Source: Mytilus edulis
Lineage: Eukaryota; Mollusca; Bivalvia; Mytilida; Mytilidae
DNA length: 64,000 bases
Reading direction: 5' to 3'
NCBI RefSeq assembly: GCF_963676685.1
Contig: NC_092344.1
Span: 54,334,830 to 54,398,829, forward strand
The position numbers were made by a program, and so were the translations under genes. A model generated the notes under the pieces. The model was not told where the DNA came from, did no database searches, and worked only from the letters and a program-made list of their open reading frames with translations. Positions 46,057 to 57,905 of this stretch are shown piece after piece. Each line of letters begins with the position of its first letter. Within the stretch, counting starts at the first letter, position 1.

Positions 46057-46213
46057 ATTTCACCACTATAACTCGTGTATTACGATATTTCTCCACTCTC
46101 AACATTTGAATCTTAATTGTTTTAAAAAGCTCGACAAGCCTCGCGCTTTAAATATCAAAATTATACTCTCTCCAGTGGAGAAATATCGTAATACACTTGT
46201 TGCAGTTTTGAAT
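46057..46213. repeat. Foldback element, segment B copy
   Basis: The counterpart of 5269-5430: arms with TATTACGATATTTCTCCACT and its complement around GACAAGCCTCGCGCTTT. Confidence 0.55.
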
Positions 46214-47100
46214 CTATATATCATATGACATACCTAAGAAACACATAACTACCGGTGTGATTTATCACTATAATTCACTAGATTTTCGTTTAAGCAAGTA
46301 TCATTAACCGAAAATCAAAGAGTAAAACTGAAAATGTCTTTCATCTTTTCTTGTATGTTTCTTTGATAGCAGCTTTCTTGAGTTATTATCAAAAACTGAA
46401 AATAAAAGTTTTAAGTATTAATTTTCGTCGAATTCAAATGCTTTTTTTTTTTAAATTGACGGGACGTATTATGGTATACAAATGTCCGGCGTCCGTCTGT
46501 CCGTCCGTCTGTCCGTCTGTCTGGCGTCCACATGTCGCACTGTAACTTGAGAACCGCTTATCCAAATTTCATGAAACTTAAGATAGTTGTTTCTTATGAT
46601 GGTGAAGCGATCTGTATTTTTTTTTTTTGTGAAAATAGGATTTAAACTTTTTGAGTTACGGGACTTTATAACTAAAACAGGGGAGGGGGTGTAATTTTCA
46701 CATGTCGCGCTGTATCTCCAAAACGATTTCTGATTATTGATTTAAACTTCACACACTTCTTAGTTATATTAATCTAAAGATCTGTATACTTTTTGGTGAT
46801 GATTCCAAATGTTATTTTGGAGTTATTGACTTTTTTGTTAAAAAGAGGGGGGTTTTCACATGTTGCATCGTATTTTAAAAACCATTAATGACTATTGCTT
46901 AAAACTTTACACACTTATTAGTTATATTACTCTAAAGACTCTGTATATTTTGTTGTGACGATTCAAAATTTTATTTTACAGTTGTTGTGAGTTTTTTTGT
47001 AAAAACAACGGGGTTTTTTTCACATGTCACGCCGTATCTCAGAAATTATTTATGATTATTGCATAATTAGTTATCAAAGGTACCAGGATTATAATTTAGT

Positions 47101-47144
47101 ACGCCATACGCGCGTTTCGTCTACATAAGACTCCTCAGTGACGC
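47101..47144 (-). ncRNA. Hammerhead ribozyme motif, trimer unit 1
   Basis: Minus strand: GCGUCA, CUGAGGA, GUC-UUAUGUA-GAC, GAAA, CGCGCGUA, UGGCGU. Stem I (GCGUCA with UGGCGU) forms six pairs with wobbles; stem III is ACGC/GCGU; the triplet is GUA. The core fits CUGANGA...GAAA. Confidence 0.65.
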
Positions 47145-47454
47145 TCAAATCAAAAATATTTATAAACCCAAACAAGTACAAAGATGAAGAGCATTGGAGA
47201 TCCAAAATTCCAAAAAGTTGTGCCAAATACGGCTAAGGTAATCTATGCCTGGGATAAGAAAATAGTTTTTCAAGAAGTTCAAAGTTTTGTATACAGGAAA
47301 TTTATAAAAATGGCCACATTATTGATATTCATGTCAACACCGAAGTGTTGACTACTGGGCTGGTGATACCCTCGGGGACGAAAAGTCCACCAGCAACTTG
47401 GCATCGACCCAATGGTGTAAATAGTTATAAAAGGTACCAGGATTATAATTTAGT

Positions 47455-47498
47455 ACGCCAGACGCGCGTTTCGTCTACATAAGACTCCTCAGTGACAC
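47455..47498 (-). ncRNA. Hammerhead ribozyme motif, trimer unit 2
   Basis: As in unit 1 but with the classical GUC cleavage triplet (CGCGCGUC/UGGCGU); stem I 5' strand GUGUCA, all six positions still pairable. Confidence 0.65.
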
Positions 47499-47802
47499 TC
47501 AAATCAAAAATATTTATAAACCCAAACAAGTACAAAGATGAAGAGCATTGGGGATCCAAAATTCCAAAAAGTTGTGCCAAAAACGGCTTAGGTAATCTAT
47601 GCCTGGGATAAAAAATTCCTTAGTTTTTCAAAAAGTTCAAAGTTTTGTATACAGGAAATTTATAAAAATTATTGATATTCATGTCAACACCGAAGTGTTG
47701 ACTACTGGGCTGGTGATACCCTCGGGGATGAAACGTCCACCAGCAGTGGCATCGACCCAGTGGTGTAAATAGTTATCAAAGGTACCAGGATTATAATTTA
47801 GT

Positions 47803-47846
47803 ACGCCAGACGCGCGTTTCGTCTACATAAGACTCCTCAGTGACTC
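47803..47846 (-). ncRNA. Hammerhead ribozyme motif, trimer unit 3
   Basis: GUC triplet and core intact; one mismatch in stem I (GAGUCA opposite UGGCGU). Confidence 0.6.
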
Positions 47847-49257
47847 TCAAATCAAAAATATTTATAAACCCAAACAAGTTCAAAGATGAAGAGCATTGGG
47901 GATCCAAAATTCCAAAACGTTGTGCCAAATACGGCTAAGGTAATCTATGCCTGGGATAAGAAAATCCTTAGTTTTTCAAAAAGTTCAAAGTTTTGTATAC
48001 AGGAAATTTATAAAAATGACCACATTATTGATATTCATGTCAACACCGAAGTGTTGACTACTGGGCTGGTGATACCCTCCGGGACGAAACGTCCAGCAGC
48101 ATAAAACTTCTCACACAAGGCGAAGGGCGTATCATGCACTCATGACGCAGCTGTTTATTTTGTCATGAATTGGTTACCACTGTGTTACATCAGTTTAATC
48201 TCAATTTCAGTATGATATATTAGTTAACAAAGTTACGATACACAAGTTTTTAACTCGAATTTAATACTAGTAAATGCAAAACAAATGCAGATTCGATTAA
48301 GAAAAATTGAACAAGATTGAAAGTGAGAAAATGCCATGTTATTGAGCAAAGGGATCGAATTAGTTAACGGAAAATAACGACAAATATCGGCACCGAGTTT
48401 CGAAAAAAATATTTATTTTTCATTATGCTCAAGTACTTCAAGATTTCAAGTAGACACTGTTTTTATTTGAAATTCAAATGTCGGTTTTTGACATTTTTGT
48501 TTTCAATCACTGCGTGTAACATGTGTAACACATGTGTAGATCGATTGGACAAATATATATATATAAGGCAAATGCATTGCCTTCTATCCTTAGTTTTATT
48601 TCTGTTGTTTGACTTTAGCAAAAATTGCTCTTGAAATGTAGTGTCTTAATGGAATCCCATCTAATAACATGATTGGTGCTAATTTTATTGCTCCAGATGC
48701 GCGTTTCGGCATTTTTATGTCTCTTTGGTTATGAACGAACCCAAAATAATAATAAAAAAAAAAACCTAATACAGTATTGAGAGATGATCTAAAGTATAAC
48801 AAAAGCAGGACAATGAATCAGAGCTTTTCATATATTCCTTAATTTTATATCATTTTCGAAGTTTTATAACAGTAAATTTCAATCAAAACAATATCCATCT
48901 GTTCATGCCAGTGCAAGAGTTGCTAAGTTGAATATTTTCGATATTTGAATTAAGAGTAATAAATCTACTTTGTAAATAAAAAGTAAAAATGTGAGAAACA
49001 GCATTAGTATTTCTTTCATCTGTGAAATCAACGACCGTATCTTATTGCAACAAATATCATAAAACGATCATGAATATTGACTATGAAGAATAGGACTGTT
49101 CAAGAACCTATTAATACACAAAAAAGCCAAATAAGTGCATGCTCTGAACAACCGAGATCTTTCGATAATATATTATGCGCTTGGTATGTTTTTGTTTCTT
49201 TAAACTGTAGTAAAACTTTAAACTGAAAGCGTTTATTCTCTTTGTAATTTTATGTAG

Positions 49258-49482
49258 GTTCCAAGAAGTCAGATCTGCCAATCAATGCTTCACCAGTCGC
49301 CATCTGTGAAAAATCTAACTCTGTATTTTTAACTTATGAAGAAAGTTGTTCTAAATATATCGATTGCACAACGCAAAGTGTGGAAGAATGTCCGTACCCT
49401 TTATTGTTTGATGAAAACATCAGCCGATGTGTTCAACCTGAAAAAGCAAATTGTGGGTCAAGAATACTTTACAAAGATCCAT
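49258..49482 (+). CDS. Gene B exon 2: CBM14 module 2
   Basis: 225 nt, phase 1-1, acceptor TATGTAG and donor CCAT/GTAAGT. Two replacements relative to gene A (Ile80Ser, Ala89Val); cysteines unchanged. Confidence 0.88.
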
Positions 49483-49947
49483 GTAAGTGTTTGTATTTTT
49501 ATTAGTTTGTACTTTTTATAAGATGACCCCCAGAAAGTGATTCTTTTGTAATGTCAAATCATTCGTCTATAACTATTGTATAAGCTGATGATAACGATGT
49601 CTACTAGTTCTTACAAAAGATAAGAGGTAATCTCGGCGGTGTCCTTGTTAAAGAAAAATACTTGATTAATTTATATTTAAATGTACGTTTGATTTCTATG
49701 TAATACTGCAACATGAATGTTACACAATTTAGAGGGTGCATTTGATAAAATATCTTAATGAGACGACAGATCATGCCTGCACCAGTAGATAAGCAATTAT
49801 ATTCCAAATCAATCAGTTTTTATGACTGTAGACAGTATACTATAACAACACACTAGACACAAAAAAACCCTGCGTATTTCAATTAAGAAAAGTTATATCA
49901 AAGAATTTTGTAAAGAGTTCACGCTATATTTTTTTACTATTTTGCAG

Positions 49948-50183
49948 GCGACTATGATGAAAATCAATGCAGATCTGCACAAGGATGTGTACCTTGTTAT
50001 GTGAGATATCCGAGTTGTAAAGGATTACCAAATGGATTAAATCCGTGGACCGGCAGAGAAGGCTCACCATATTTTGCCGTTTGTAAGAATGAAAGAGTCG
50101 TATACAATGACATGTGCGATTTTGAAAATAAAAAGGAAATTTTCAACCCCGAAAAATTATTCTGTGAATCTATATATAAGTAA
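49948..50183 (+). CDS. Gene B exon 3: C-terminal CBM14-like module and stop
   Basis: Acceptor TTTTGCAG, stop TAA at 50181-50183. Two silent changes and Met225Ile relative to gene A. An AATAAA-like signal (AAAAAATAAAG near 50310) lies about 130 bases downstream; in A the same spot reads as a plain A run. Confidence 0.85.
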
Positions 50184-50910
50184 AATTACAGTTAAAATGA
50201 ACAACTGATTTTTAAATGTTTTTTTTTCTTTCTTACTTGTATTTATAAACAAATTAGCCAATTGTAAAACAAATAAGAATCATGAAAGTAGGTTAAATTG
50301 AACTGAACACAAAAAATAAAGTTAAATACAAATGACTCGTATATGTACATGTATACAGTCGTATTAAGTACCAGGGGCTATGTCATCGAAGCTGTTCTAT
50401 GACTAAATCATGTCTTAGGACATGACTTAGTCATCAGTCAGGTTTTCAAAAGTCTTCTTAGAAAAGATATTTCCTAAATTTAGTCCTTAAGTAGGATATA
50501 TGCATAGGTGTCGTAGGATAGTGCTAAAAGTTGCAATGTCTCAGGTCGAAATAAAAACATCAAATTTGGCATTCAGTCAGTCTTTGGAGAATTGATCTTT
50601 GTGTAAATACTATATAATGTATTGTCCTTAATATTATTCGTTCCAACATTCGATAGCTTGCTGAATAAAACTATCCGGCTTATGCTTCGGCAAGCAATAC
50701 ATTTAATAACAAAAATTCTAACAATCCTGCCTATTTTCTATCTTAATCTTAAAATTTCGATGAAAAATTAGAAACATTTTTGCACTTGACTAAATTGTAC
50801 AATAATAATTGAATTGTGGACAATATCTAAATTTTGCAATGTAACGTTACACGGCCTATTCTTTTTTTAAAAGCCATCAGACGTTAAAGCAATATCGAAC
50901 CTCACAAAAG

Positions 50911-51319
50911 GTGCAGTTTTTGAATCTATATATCATATGACATACCTAAGAAACACATAACTACCGGTGTAATTCACTAGATTTTCGTTTAAGCAAATAT
51001 CATTAACCGAAAATCAAAGAGTAAAACTGAAAATGTCTTTCATCTTTTCTTGTATGTTTCTTTGAATAGCAGCTTTTTTGAGTTATTATCAAAAACTGAA
51101 AATAAAAGTTTTAAGTATTAATTTTCGTCGAATTCAAATGCTTTTTTTTTTTAAATTGACGGGACGTATTATGGTATACAAATGTCCGGCGTCCGTCTGT
51201 CCGTCCGTCTGTCTGTCTGTCCGTCTGTCCGGCGTCCACATGTCGCACCGTAACTTGAGAACCGCTTATCCAAATTTCATGAAACTTAAGATAGATGTTT
51301 CTTATGATGGTGAAGCGAT
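50911..51319. mobile_element. 409-bp insertion with 12-bp target duplication
   Basis: ACCTCACAAAAG occurs at 50899-50910 and 51320-51331, while segment A has one equivalent site (GAACCTGACAAAAG near 11909). The insert copies the block also found at about 46203-46611 and 5414-5830, from GCAGTTTTTGAATCTATATA through the CCGTCTGT minisatellite to GGTGAAGCGAT. In both other places the homology also ends exactly at GAAGCGAT, so this is the true end of the unit. Confidence 0.75.
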
Positions 51320-52344
51320 ACCTCACAAAAGCTAAACCAATTGAATCGAGAAAAAAATATCGACATAGTGTATGCTTAAATAATAGACCTAAAACCATCA
51401 GTGCACTCAACAGTCAATAGCTAATTCTGGAGTACTGGCTCATGACTTCTGACAGGCACATAAATGAATATCGCAGGCTAAAGCACTTTTCTGAGGGATT
51501 TACCTATGTATCTAATCCGGGACAGAAGTGTAACATCAATTATAGATAAATTTAAGAACCAAAAATTTACGGTAAAATTCAATTGGAATGGACATGACTT
51601 ATAAGATCCACACAGGAACAGCTCTAAAAACACGAAACACCGGACTATGAGTATTCGATGTTAATAAAGCTAGTTCAAACTTCACTAACAAATCTTGTTA
51701 AAACGAACTTTGATATCGATCAGTATTTAATTTAATTCTTAAATTCCAATTTTTACATCATGGAAAAACGTTGATGACGTGACAGTCACATGACAAAATA
51801 ATATATGAGCTGATAGACAAAAGACTTTTAGCTAATCGGAAGACGTGTTGCATCCCATGTGTAATTTAAGTGTTTAAACAACATAAAAAGTATGGAATTG
51901 GTCATGTTTTATCATTTTTTTGTTGTGCAATTATTTTAAAATCTAGCTATGTCTTCTTAAATCAAGATGTGATTTTTATCAAGATGTGCATGTTTCAAAT
52001 TAACCCAAGTGTATTTCTAAAATCAAGCTTTATATATGTTTAACATCAATTTAGTGATTTTCCCTCTATTATTTTTGGCCAATAATCATTAGTTGTCTTT
52101 TTTTTTGCAATCTAAGCGTGTAATTTTTGTTTACTTCTTTATCTTTTTTAAGCGTTGTGAGTGAAACCTGTTATATTTATATGCACAACTGTTCACACAA
52201 CTGATATTACTGTTACATACGTATTACGAAAAAAAATGTTGGACATCGTGTGCTGGTGTGCTCCTTAACGGAGAAAGTAATTAAATATTTATGCTGCATA
52301 TTTTTGTACTTTTGTATACTCCCATTCCAAACTTATCCACGTAT

Positions 52345-52850
52345 AAGCAACTAGAGTGTCGAATGCCCTAAACCAAATGTTATGAAACTTACACAAAATT
52401 CTTATCACCCAAAAACACAGATGGAGTTCGATATTGGTGGCGTCACTTTTACCGTTCTAGTAATATGCTCCTTTACAAATGGAAAAAAATAGATGAATTT
52501 TTCATTTCCGTTCTCTAACTTAAGCAAGCCTCACTCAAATTTTATGGAACTTATACACAATGCTTATTACCATCAAGTTTGTATTTTGGTGGCGTCAAAT
52601 TCACTTTAACAGGCTAGAACTATGTCCCTTTACAAATGGAAAAATAGCTGAATTTTTCATTTCCGTTCTCTAACTTAATGATTCCTTAATCTAGCCTCAA
52701 ACAAATATTATGGAACTTATACACAATGCTTATTACCGCAAAACACAGATCAAGTTTGGATTTTGTTGGCTTCTTACACGCGCAAGAATTATGCCCCTTT
52801 ACAAATGGAAAAATAGCTAAATTTTTCGTTTCCGTTCACTATCTTATTTT
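52345..52850. repeat. Tandem repeat, ~190-bp period (segment B copy)
   Basis: The counterpart of 12885-13440 with the same word order per unit; one unit is shortened. Confidence 0.65.
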
Positions 52851-52859
52851 TAAGTATGA

Positions 52860-52980
52860 AAAAGAAGATGTGGTGTGATTGCCAATGAGACAACTGTCCA
52901 CAAGAGACCAACATGACACAGACATTAACAACTATAGGTCACCGTACGGCCTTCAACAATGAGCAAAGCCTAAAGTTTGT
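52860..52980 (+). repeat. Interspersed repeat ('GCCAATGAGAC' family), fuller copy
   Basis: Contains GATGTGGTGTGATTGCCAAT, GAGACAACTGTCCACAAGAG and TAGGTCACCGTACGGCCTTC. It matches 13445-13535. Confidence 0.65.
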
Positions 52981-53419
52981 CTCAACCAAATTTTATGAAA
53001 CTTATACATAATACAATTAATCGCACAGGGAAATGTTCAGTGAAAAATGCACATTAAAGTATGTTTAGATAAGCACATCATATAACTAAGATTCGTCGTC
53101 TTTTTAACTGAAACCGATAGATAAATGTACTATATATCGAACTAGACATTTAAAAACAACCCGAATATCAAATTAGTTAACTTTAAGCTTATGAATTATA
53201 TGGTTAATTAATGCTTTGGTCATTCTGAAGTTATCAAGCAATAAGTAACCATTGAGTGCATTTTGATACAAAATTGCAAATTTTTTTGATACAAAATTGC
53301 AAATTTTACACGCACATGTATCTGAAAGAAAGAAAAAATAACGAAGGAAGTTTCTTACCAATACCAATTTGTAATATGTATATGAAACATAACTATAACT
53401 ATATATATATATATATATA

Positions 53420-53675
53420 CAACTCGTCTAAACATCAACCCAACAATGTTAGGTCTGTAAATTTGCTTTCGCAAATTTTTGGTTCCTCCCTCGCCGGGAT
53501 TCGAACCCATGCTACTGTGATATCGTGACACCAAATCGCCTGCACTGCAGCCGTCCGGCTAGACCACACGACCACCTGGGCTCTTAAAATAAGAGCTTTC
53601 GCTGGCCGTGTGCTACCTTTCCACGTCAGTTTTAATCTAGCGGCGTACTGCAGTACATGATATATAAGGCATGAA
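53420..53675 (-). repeat. Single truncated tRNA-derived monomer (segment B)
   Basis: It follows the TA microsatellite exactly as the array does in A and resembles the diverged first monomer (17757-18197). It stops at AAGATATTATAAAAAG and joins the 530-bp repeat. Segment B has one partial monomer where A has more than fifteen. Confidence 0.8.
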
Positions 53676-53754
53676 GATATTATAAAAAGTATAAATTGAA
53701 AACAACGTTCAAACCTATGATTTAGTTGAATAAAAACCGCAATTTTCATACGAG

Positions 53755-54180
53755 AACCACAATTGTCGTCCCTTGATTTTAGTCCCTAGTGTTGACAGTG
53801 GGTTACTTGCCATTAATTTTTATACCCCTTCCAAATTTATTTCTCCATGTTTAATGGCTCAAATTGCAAGTAGGGGGGTGAAATTACGCTGTAAAAAAAT
53901 TTGGGTCCAGAATTTTAAAGGAAAGTAGTGATTTGGTCCAGCTGAAAAAGGTTGAAAATTAGCACTTCGGAAGCTGTCAAAAGATTTCAAGACGCCCTAA
54001 ACATAAAATTGTCCATATTTTGAGTTGGAGCCGATGAAGTTTTCTATAATTTTGATATAATCTGTCCCAAAAGTAGTACAACACACTGTAAAAGTTTCTT
54101 TGAGAAAGCGCAGGTGGGATTTTTTTTATTTTCATTTATGTTCTAAAAGAAATGCACTACGAAATAATTGTGTTCTCGGA
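53755..54180. mobile_element. ~425-bp insertion in segment B with short imperfect inverted ends
   Basis: It interrupts the 530-bp repeat: A reads CATACGAG then TGCATGTAAC (28984-28999), while B has about 425 bp in between. The ends CGAGAACCACAATTGT and AATAATTGTGTTCTCGG are imperfect inverse complements. No ORF. Confidence 0.5.
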
Positions 54181-54742
54181 CCATGTAACAAATTTCTTTG
54201 AAGAGGTGTCTAAATACAGCACAAACAACATTATCCAACAGACCAAAAAGAGTGAAAAAATATAATTTAACAAAACGAACTTGACTAACAGTTTGAACAA
54301 CTGATGTTCTTAAACCCTGCTGACTGCCATTGACGATTGCCAAATAAATTGATCACAAGGTGTAACAAAATGGAGGCTCTATATTAATTCAATGCCAATT
54401 AGAAACAATAAACTTGCGACAAAGATAGTAAACCACAACATGAGGGGCTAAATATTTACACTATATCCGGATTCTGAAAACTAAGAGGGGTCTAAATACA
54501 GCACAAACCTTACAACATTTCCAAAAGACCAAAAAGAGTGAAAAAATATAATTTAACAAAACACATTTGACTAACAGGTTGAACAACTGATGTTCTTAAA
54601 CCCTGTTGACTGCCATTGACGATTGCAGAAAAAAATTATCACATGGTGTAACAAAATGGAACTCTATATTAATTCAATGCCAAGTAGAAACAATAAACTT
54701 GCGGCAAAGATGGTAAACCACAACACGGGGTGCTAAATTTTT

Positions 54743-54786
54743 ACACCATATCCGTATTTCGACAACTAATGTCTCTTCAGTGATGT
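54743..54786 (-). ncRNA. Hammerhead ribozyme motif (segment B)
   Basis: Minus strand: ACAUCA, CUGAAGA, GAC-AUUAGUU-GUC, GAAA, UACGGAUA, UGGUGU. The core is canonical, stem I has six pairs and the triplet is AUA. Confidence 0.6.
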
Positions 54787-54924
54787 TAGGGATCGAAAAG
54801 TATTTGGAAGGCCATTTAATTTACCTCAATTTAGGATAGACTCTTGAATTTTAAAGAGTCAAAATAGGATGAACGGATTATATAAACTGGAGGGAAATAT
54901 ATAAGTACGGTTCAGACGTAATTA

Positions 54925-55640
54925 TAAATTATAATTATTTTCTGTGACTGTATCTTACATTAATTTGTAGGATCCTCTACTATATATAATTTAGCTGATC
55001 TGTAAAATAACATCTTCATGCCTTATATAGCATGTACTGTAGTACGACGCTAGATTAAAACTGACGTGGAAAGGTAACACCCGGCCACCGAAAGCTCCAT
55101 TTTTATGAAGCCCAGGTGGTCGTGTGGTCTAGCGGGATGGCTACAGTGCATGCGATTTGGTGTCACGATATCTCAGAAGCATGGGTTCGAATCACGGCGA
55201 GGGAAGAACAAAACAATTGCGAAGCGAATTTACAGATCTAACATTGTTGGGTTGATGTTTAGACGAGTTTTATATACATAATGTATACACAGCCATGTAT
55301 CACCATCACTGCTGGTGATCCGATGGAGAAATCTGTTTTAGAGTTGTCACTGGCTCAGACGTACTTATAAATATATTTATTTCTGTGACTGTATCTTACA
55401 TTAATTTGTAGGATCCTTTACTATAGATAATTTATCTGATCTGTAAAAAATAATATCTTCATGCCTTATATAGCATATACTGTAGTACGACGCTAGATTA
55501 AAACCGACGTGGAAAGGTAACACCCTTCCACCGAGAGCTTCATCTTTATCGTATGTGGTCTAGCGCGCCGGTTACAGTGCAGGCGATTTTGTGTCACGAT
55601 AACTCAGTACCATGGGTTCGAATTCCATGCGAGGGAGGAA
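54925..55640 (+). repeat. Dimer of the tRNA-derived repeat, opposite orientation
   Basis: The first copy is about 54925-55272 and the second about 55273-55640. The A box (GTGGTCTAGCG) and B box (GGTTCGAATC/T) are partly altered. The second copy is truncated at the B-box side, where segment C begins. Confidence 0.75.
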
Positions 55641-55644
55641 TAAA

Positions 55645-57905
55645 ACAAGTTGCTTTCTTTAAAAAAAGAAAAGCAATGCATGAACCTAAGACCGCTGACT
55701 GCCGGGTCACAAAAAGATTGTTGCTGAATTTGTGTTTGCTTTTGAATTGAAATAATTGACTGTGAATAGAAGAAGCCAGTTGAAAGTATATATTTACAGC
55801 TTCTATTTGAATAGTTATTTTAAAGCTCGACTATTTTATTTATTACTTGGGAATGTACATAATGGTTCCGATTATAACTCTTTGGCAAATCCTAATTTCT
55901 ACTGACCGGATGATTTATGCAAATTGCACAAACCTATCGCAATATAAATTTATGCACTCAGTTTTGTTCTCATGGTAGATGTTGTATGCGGTGAAATCTG
56001 TGGCATGCAATTGATTGTGACCTCTTATGAAGAGACTTATTTTGGTCTCATAAAACATCTCAAATTTTAAGGATTTTCTGATTTTACTTAAATCAATTCA
56101 AACATTATACAGGGAAACTTAGTTTTGCCGAAGAATTTCTTAATTCAGAAGTTTATGAATACCTTTACACACTTTCGAAATAATCAATTTATATAAAAAG
56201 GTATGTAGATATTAAAAGATACCAGAATTAAAATGATGTTCGCCAGAAACGAATTAAGTCTACAAGAAAAGCATCAGTGACGCTCGAATGAAAAAGTTAA
56301 AAGTCTAAATACATGTACGTTACAAAGTTAAGGAATCTATTCTTTGGGTAGACAATCCTTAGCTTGTCAAAGTTTATAATAGAACAGTAACTCAAAAAAG
56401 AAATAAAATAGAAACAACTCGAGGTCAGAATACCGTTAGTAATTATGACCGTGCTTGAAAGTCACATGTAAAGCTCTTTCTGCCGTGTCCTGTATTTAGA
56501 TAACAAAAACGAACATAAGCGTTCACGAGTGAATTTAATAGTAATGCATGCAAGTAGTATTTTAGCGCACTAAATAGTAAATAGAAAGCATCTCACTGAT
56601 ACTCAGGAAAATCTAATAGTTGAATTCGAATGTCAAACGGTCTGCATTTTTTGTACATTAAATGTTTTGACTCCGGATTCATTGACATTTTATCCAGAAT
56701 TTTTGAGAATGCAAACTGATAGTGTGCTTTTGAAATGTGATCTATAATGTGAATGAATCAAGACGTGTCGGATAGCTGGTCAACACAATGAATACAATTT
56801 TCAAAACCGTACCATAGTACAAATATGTAGATGCTATAAGGTTAAACTATTAAAACAAACAAACAAAAATTGAATTGAAATTTCATAATAAACTAACGTT
56901 CCTGTTAGTATTTTTTTTTCAAATCCTTTGAATATATAATATCAATAAACACGAACGTCAAGTATTAACGGATGGACATTTTATTTTTCGAATGAATCTA
57001 TTTTCAAATTCAAACATTCCACTATGTGAATATGAATTGAAAACACACAAGTATTTTTATTCACGACCGTTTAAAATTTGAATATTTAACAAATTTATCT
57101 TACTTTCCGTTTTTATGGATTCAGATTCAGATTCAATATTTTATTAAAGTCTCACCACTTGTATAACATTATATGGATCTATAATAATACACAAAAAAAT
57201 AATTATAATTACTCATAAAACCCAAATAACAAAATGGTATGTTTCCTGTACAAATGAATATTTAAAAATACCAAAGCAGAGTATCTTGTCATATAAAATG
57301 CTTATTTCTTAATTGCAACTCTGAAAACATTCTGATTTCAATCATTGTTAGTTTCTTCAGAAACATAAATACAGAACTATACATATTTCTTTGACAGTAT
57401 ATATTTTATATATATTTCTTTGACAGTATATATTTTATATATATTTCTTCGACAGTATATATTTTATATATATTTCTTTGATTCGGATTGAATGAAATAA
57501 ATTTGATAAGAATATTATCTTTCTGTTTTCCGATCTAATATTAATATTTTAACCAGAATGTTCTCTCTCGTAAATCTATGATGAAATACACAGTTATATC
57601 CCGTGGTTCAATCTTCAAACATAATTAGTTTAATACATGTTATCGAGACAACAGACACTACCACGCTATAATTGATCTAGATACACACAGTGTACAGTGA
57701 TCGTTTTAAAACATAATTGCATCGTCAAGGGCCATCAAGGGACCACATCAAAGACTTGATAACGACCTGTTAAGACCTGTATAAATAACCGAAAACTTTC
57801 GAGACGTTCCGAGAAATTTATTCTGACTTCCGGCCGAGAGATATCGAGTGGCCCATAGACACAGCCAAAACTCGCCAATATATAAGCATGAACCCCTCAG
57901 GGGGT
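55645..57905 (-). repeat. Segment C: inverted copy of the region upstream of gene B
   Basis: The reverse complement of about 42430-45130, and for 55645-56830 also parallel to 1551-2840 in the left palindrome arm. Matching landmarks include AACAAGTTGCTTTCTTT, the CGAGGTCAGAATACCG block and the CACTATGTGAATAT region. The far end (57600-57905) mirrors 42430-42720, through AACCCCTCAGGGGGTTCATG. It does not reach exon 1. Confidence 0.85.
57383..57480. repeat. Tandem repeat, 29-bp unit, about 3.3 copies
   Basis: The unit is TATATTTCTTTGACAGTATA plus TATTTTATA; copies differ by one base. It is absent from the paralogous sequence near 43130. Confidence 0.8.

Larger units (their letters stand above)
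47067..48098 (-). mobile_element. Tandem trimer of a ~350-bp hammerhead-bearing (retrozyme-like) element
   Basis: Three head-to-tail units start at 47069, 47423 and 47771 (lengths 354, 348 and about 330), each beginning AGTTATCAAAGGTACCAGG. The insert is flanked by GCATAA on both sides (47061-47066 and 48099-48104). Segment A has a single GCATAA at the same place (about 6039-6044) and nothing inserted. Each unit carries a hammerhead motif on the minus strand and a second structured block (CTGGTGATACCCTC...GGGACGAAACGTCC). The unit has no convincing ORF. Confidence 0.85.
53685..54905 (-). repeat. Remnant of the ~530-bp hammerhead-bearing repeat (segment B)
   Basis: Parts of two units, interrupted by the 53755-54180 insertion and with a deletion at about 54485 that removes one hammerhead. 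Equivalent to about 28918-29975 in A. Confidence 0.7.
43678..55272 (+). repeat. Segment B: paralogous copy of 2877-30327
   Basis: B is collinear with A from the palindrome spacer through gene exons 1-3, the 3' flank, the ~190-bp tandem repeat, the TA microsatellite and the start of the tRNA-derived repeat (53420). It then joins directly to the 530-bp repeat region (53685 onward, equivalent to about 28918) and the inverted tRNA-derived copy. Base identity is high, with several clean presence/absence differences listed separately. Confidence 0.92.
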
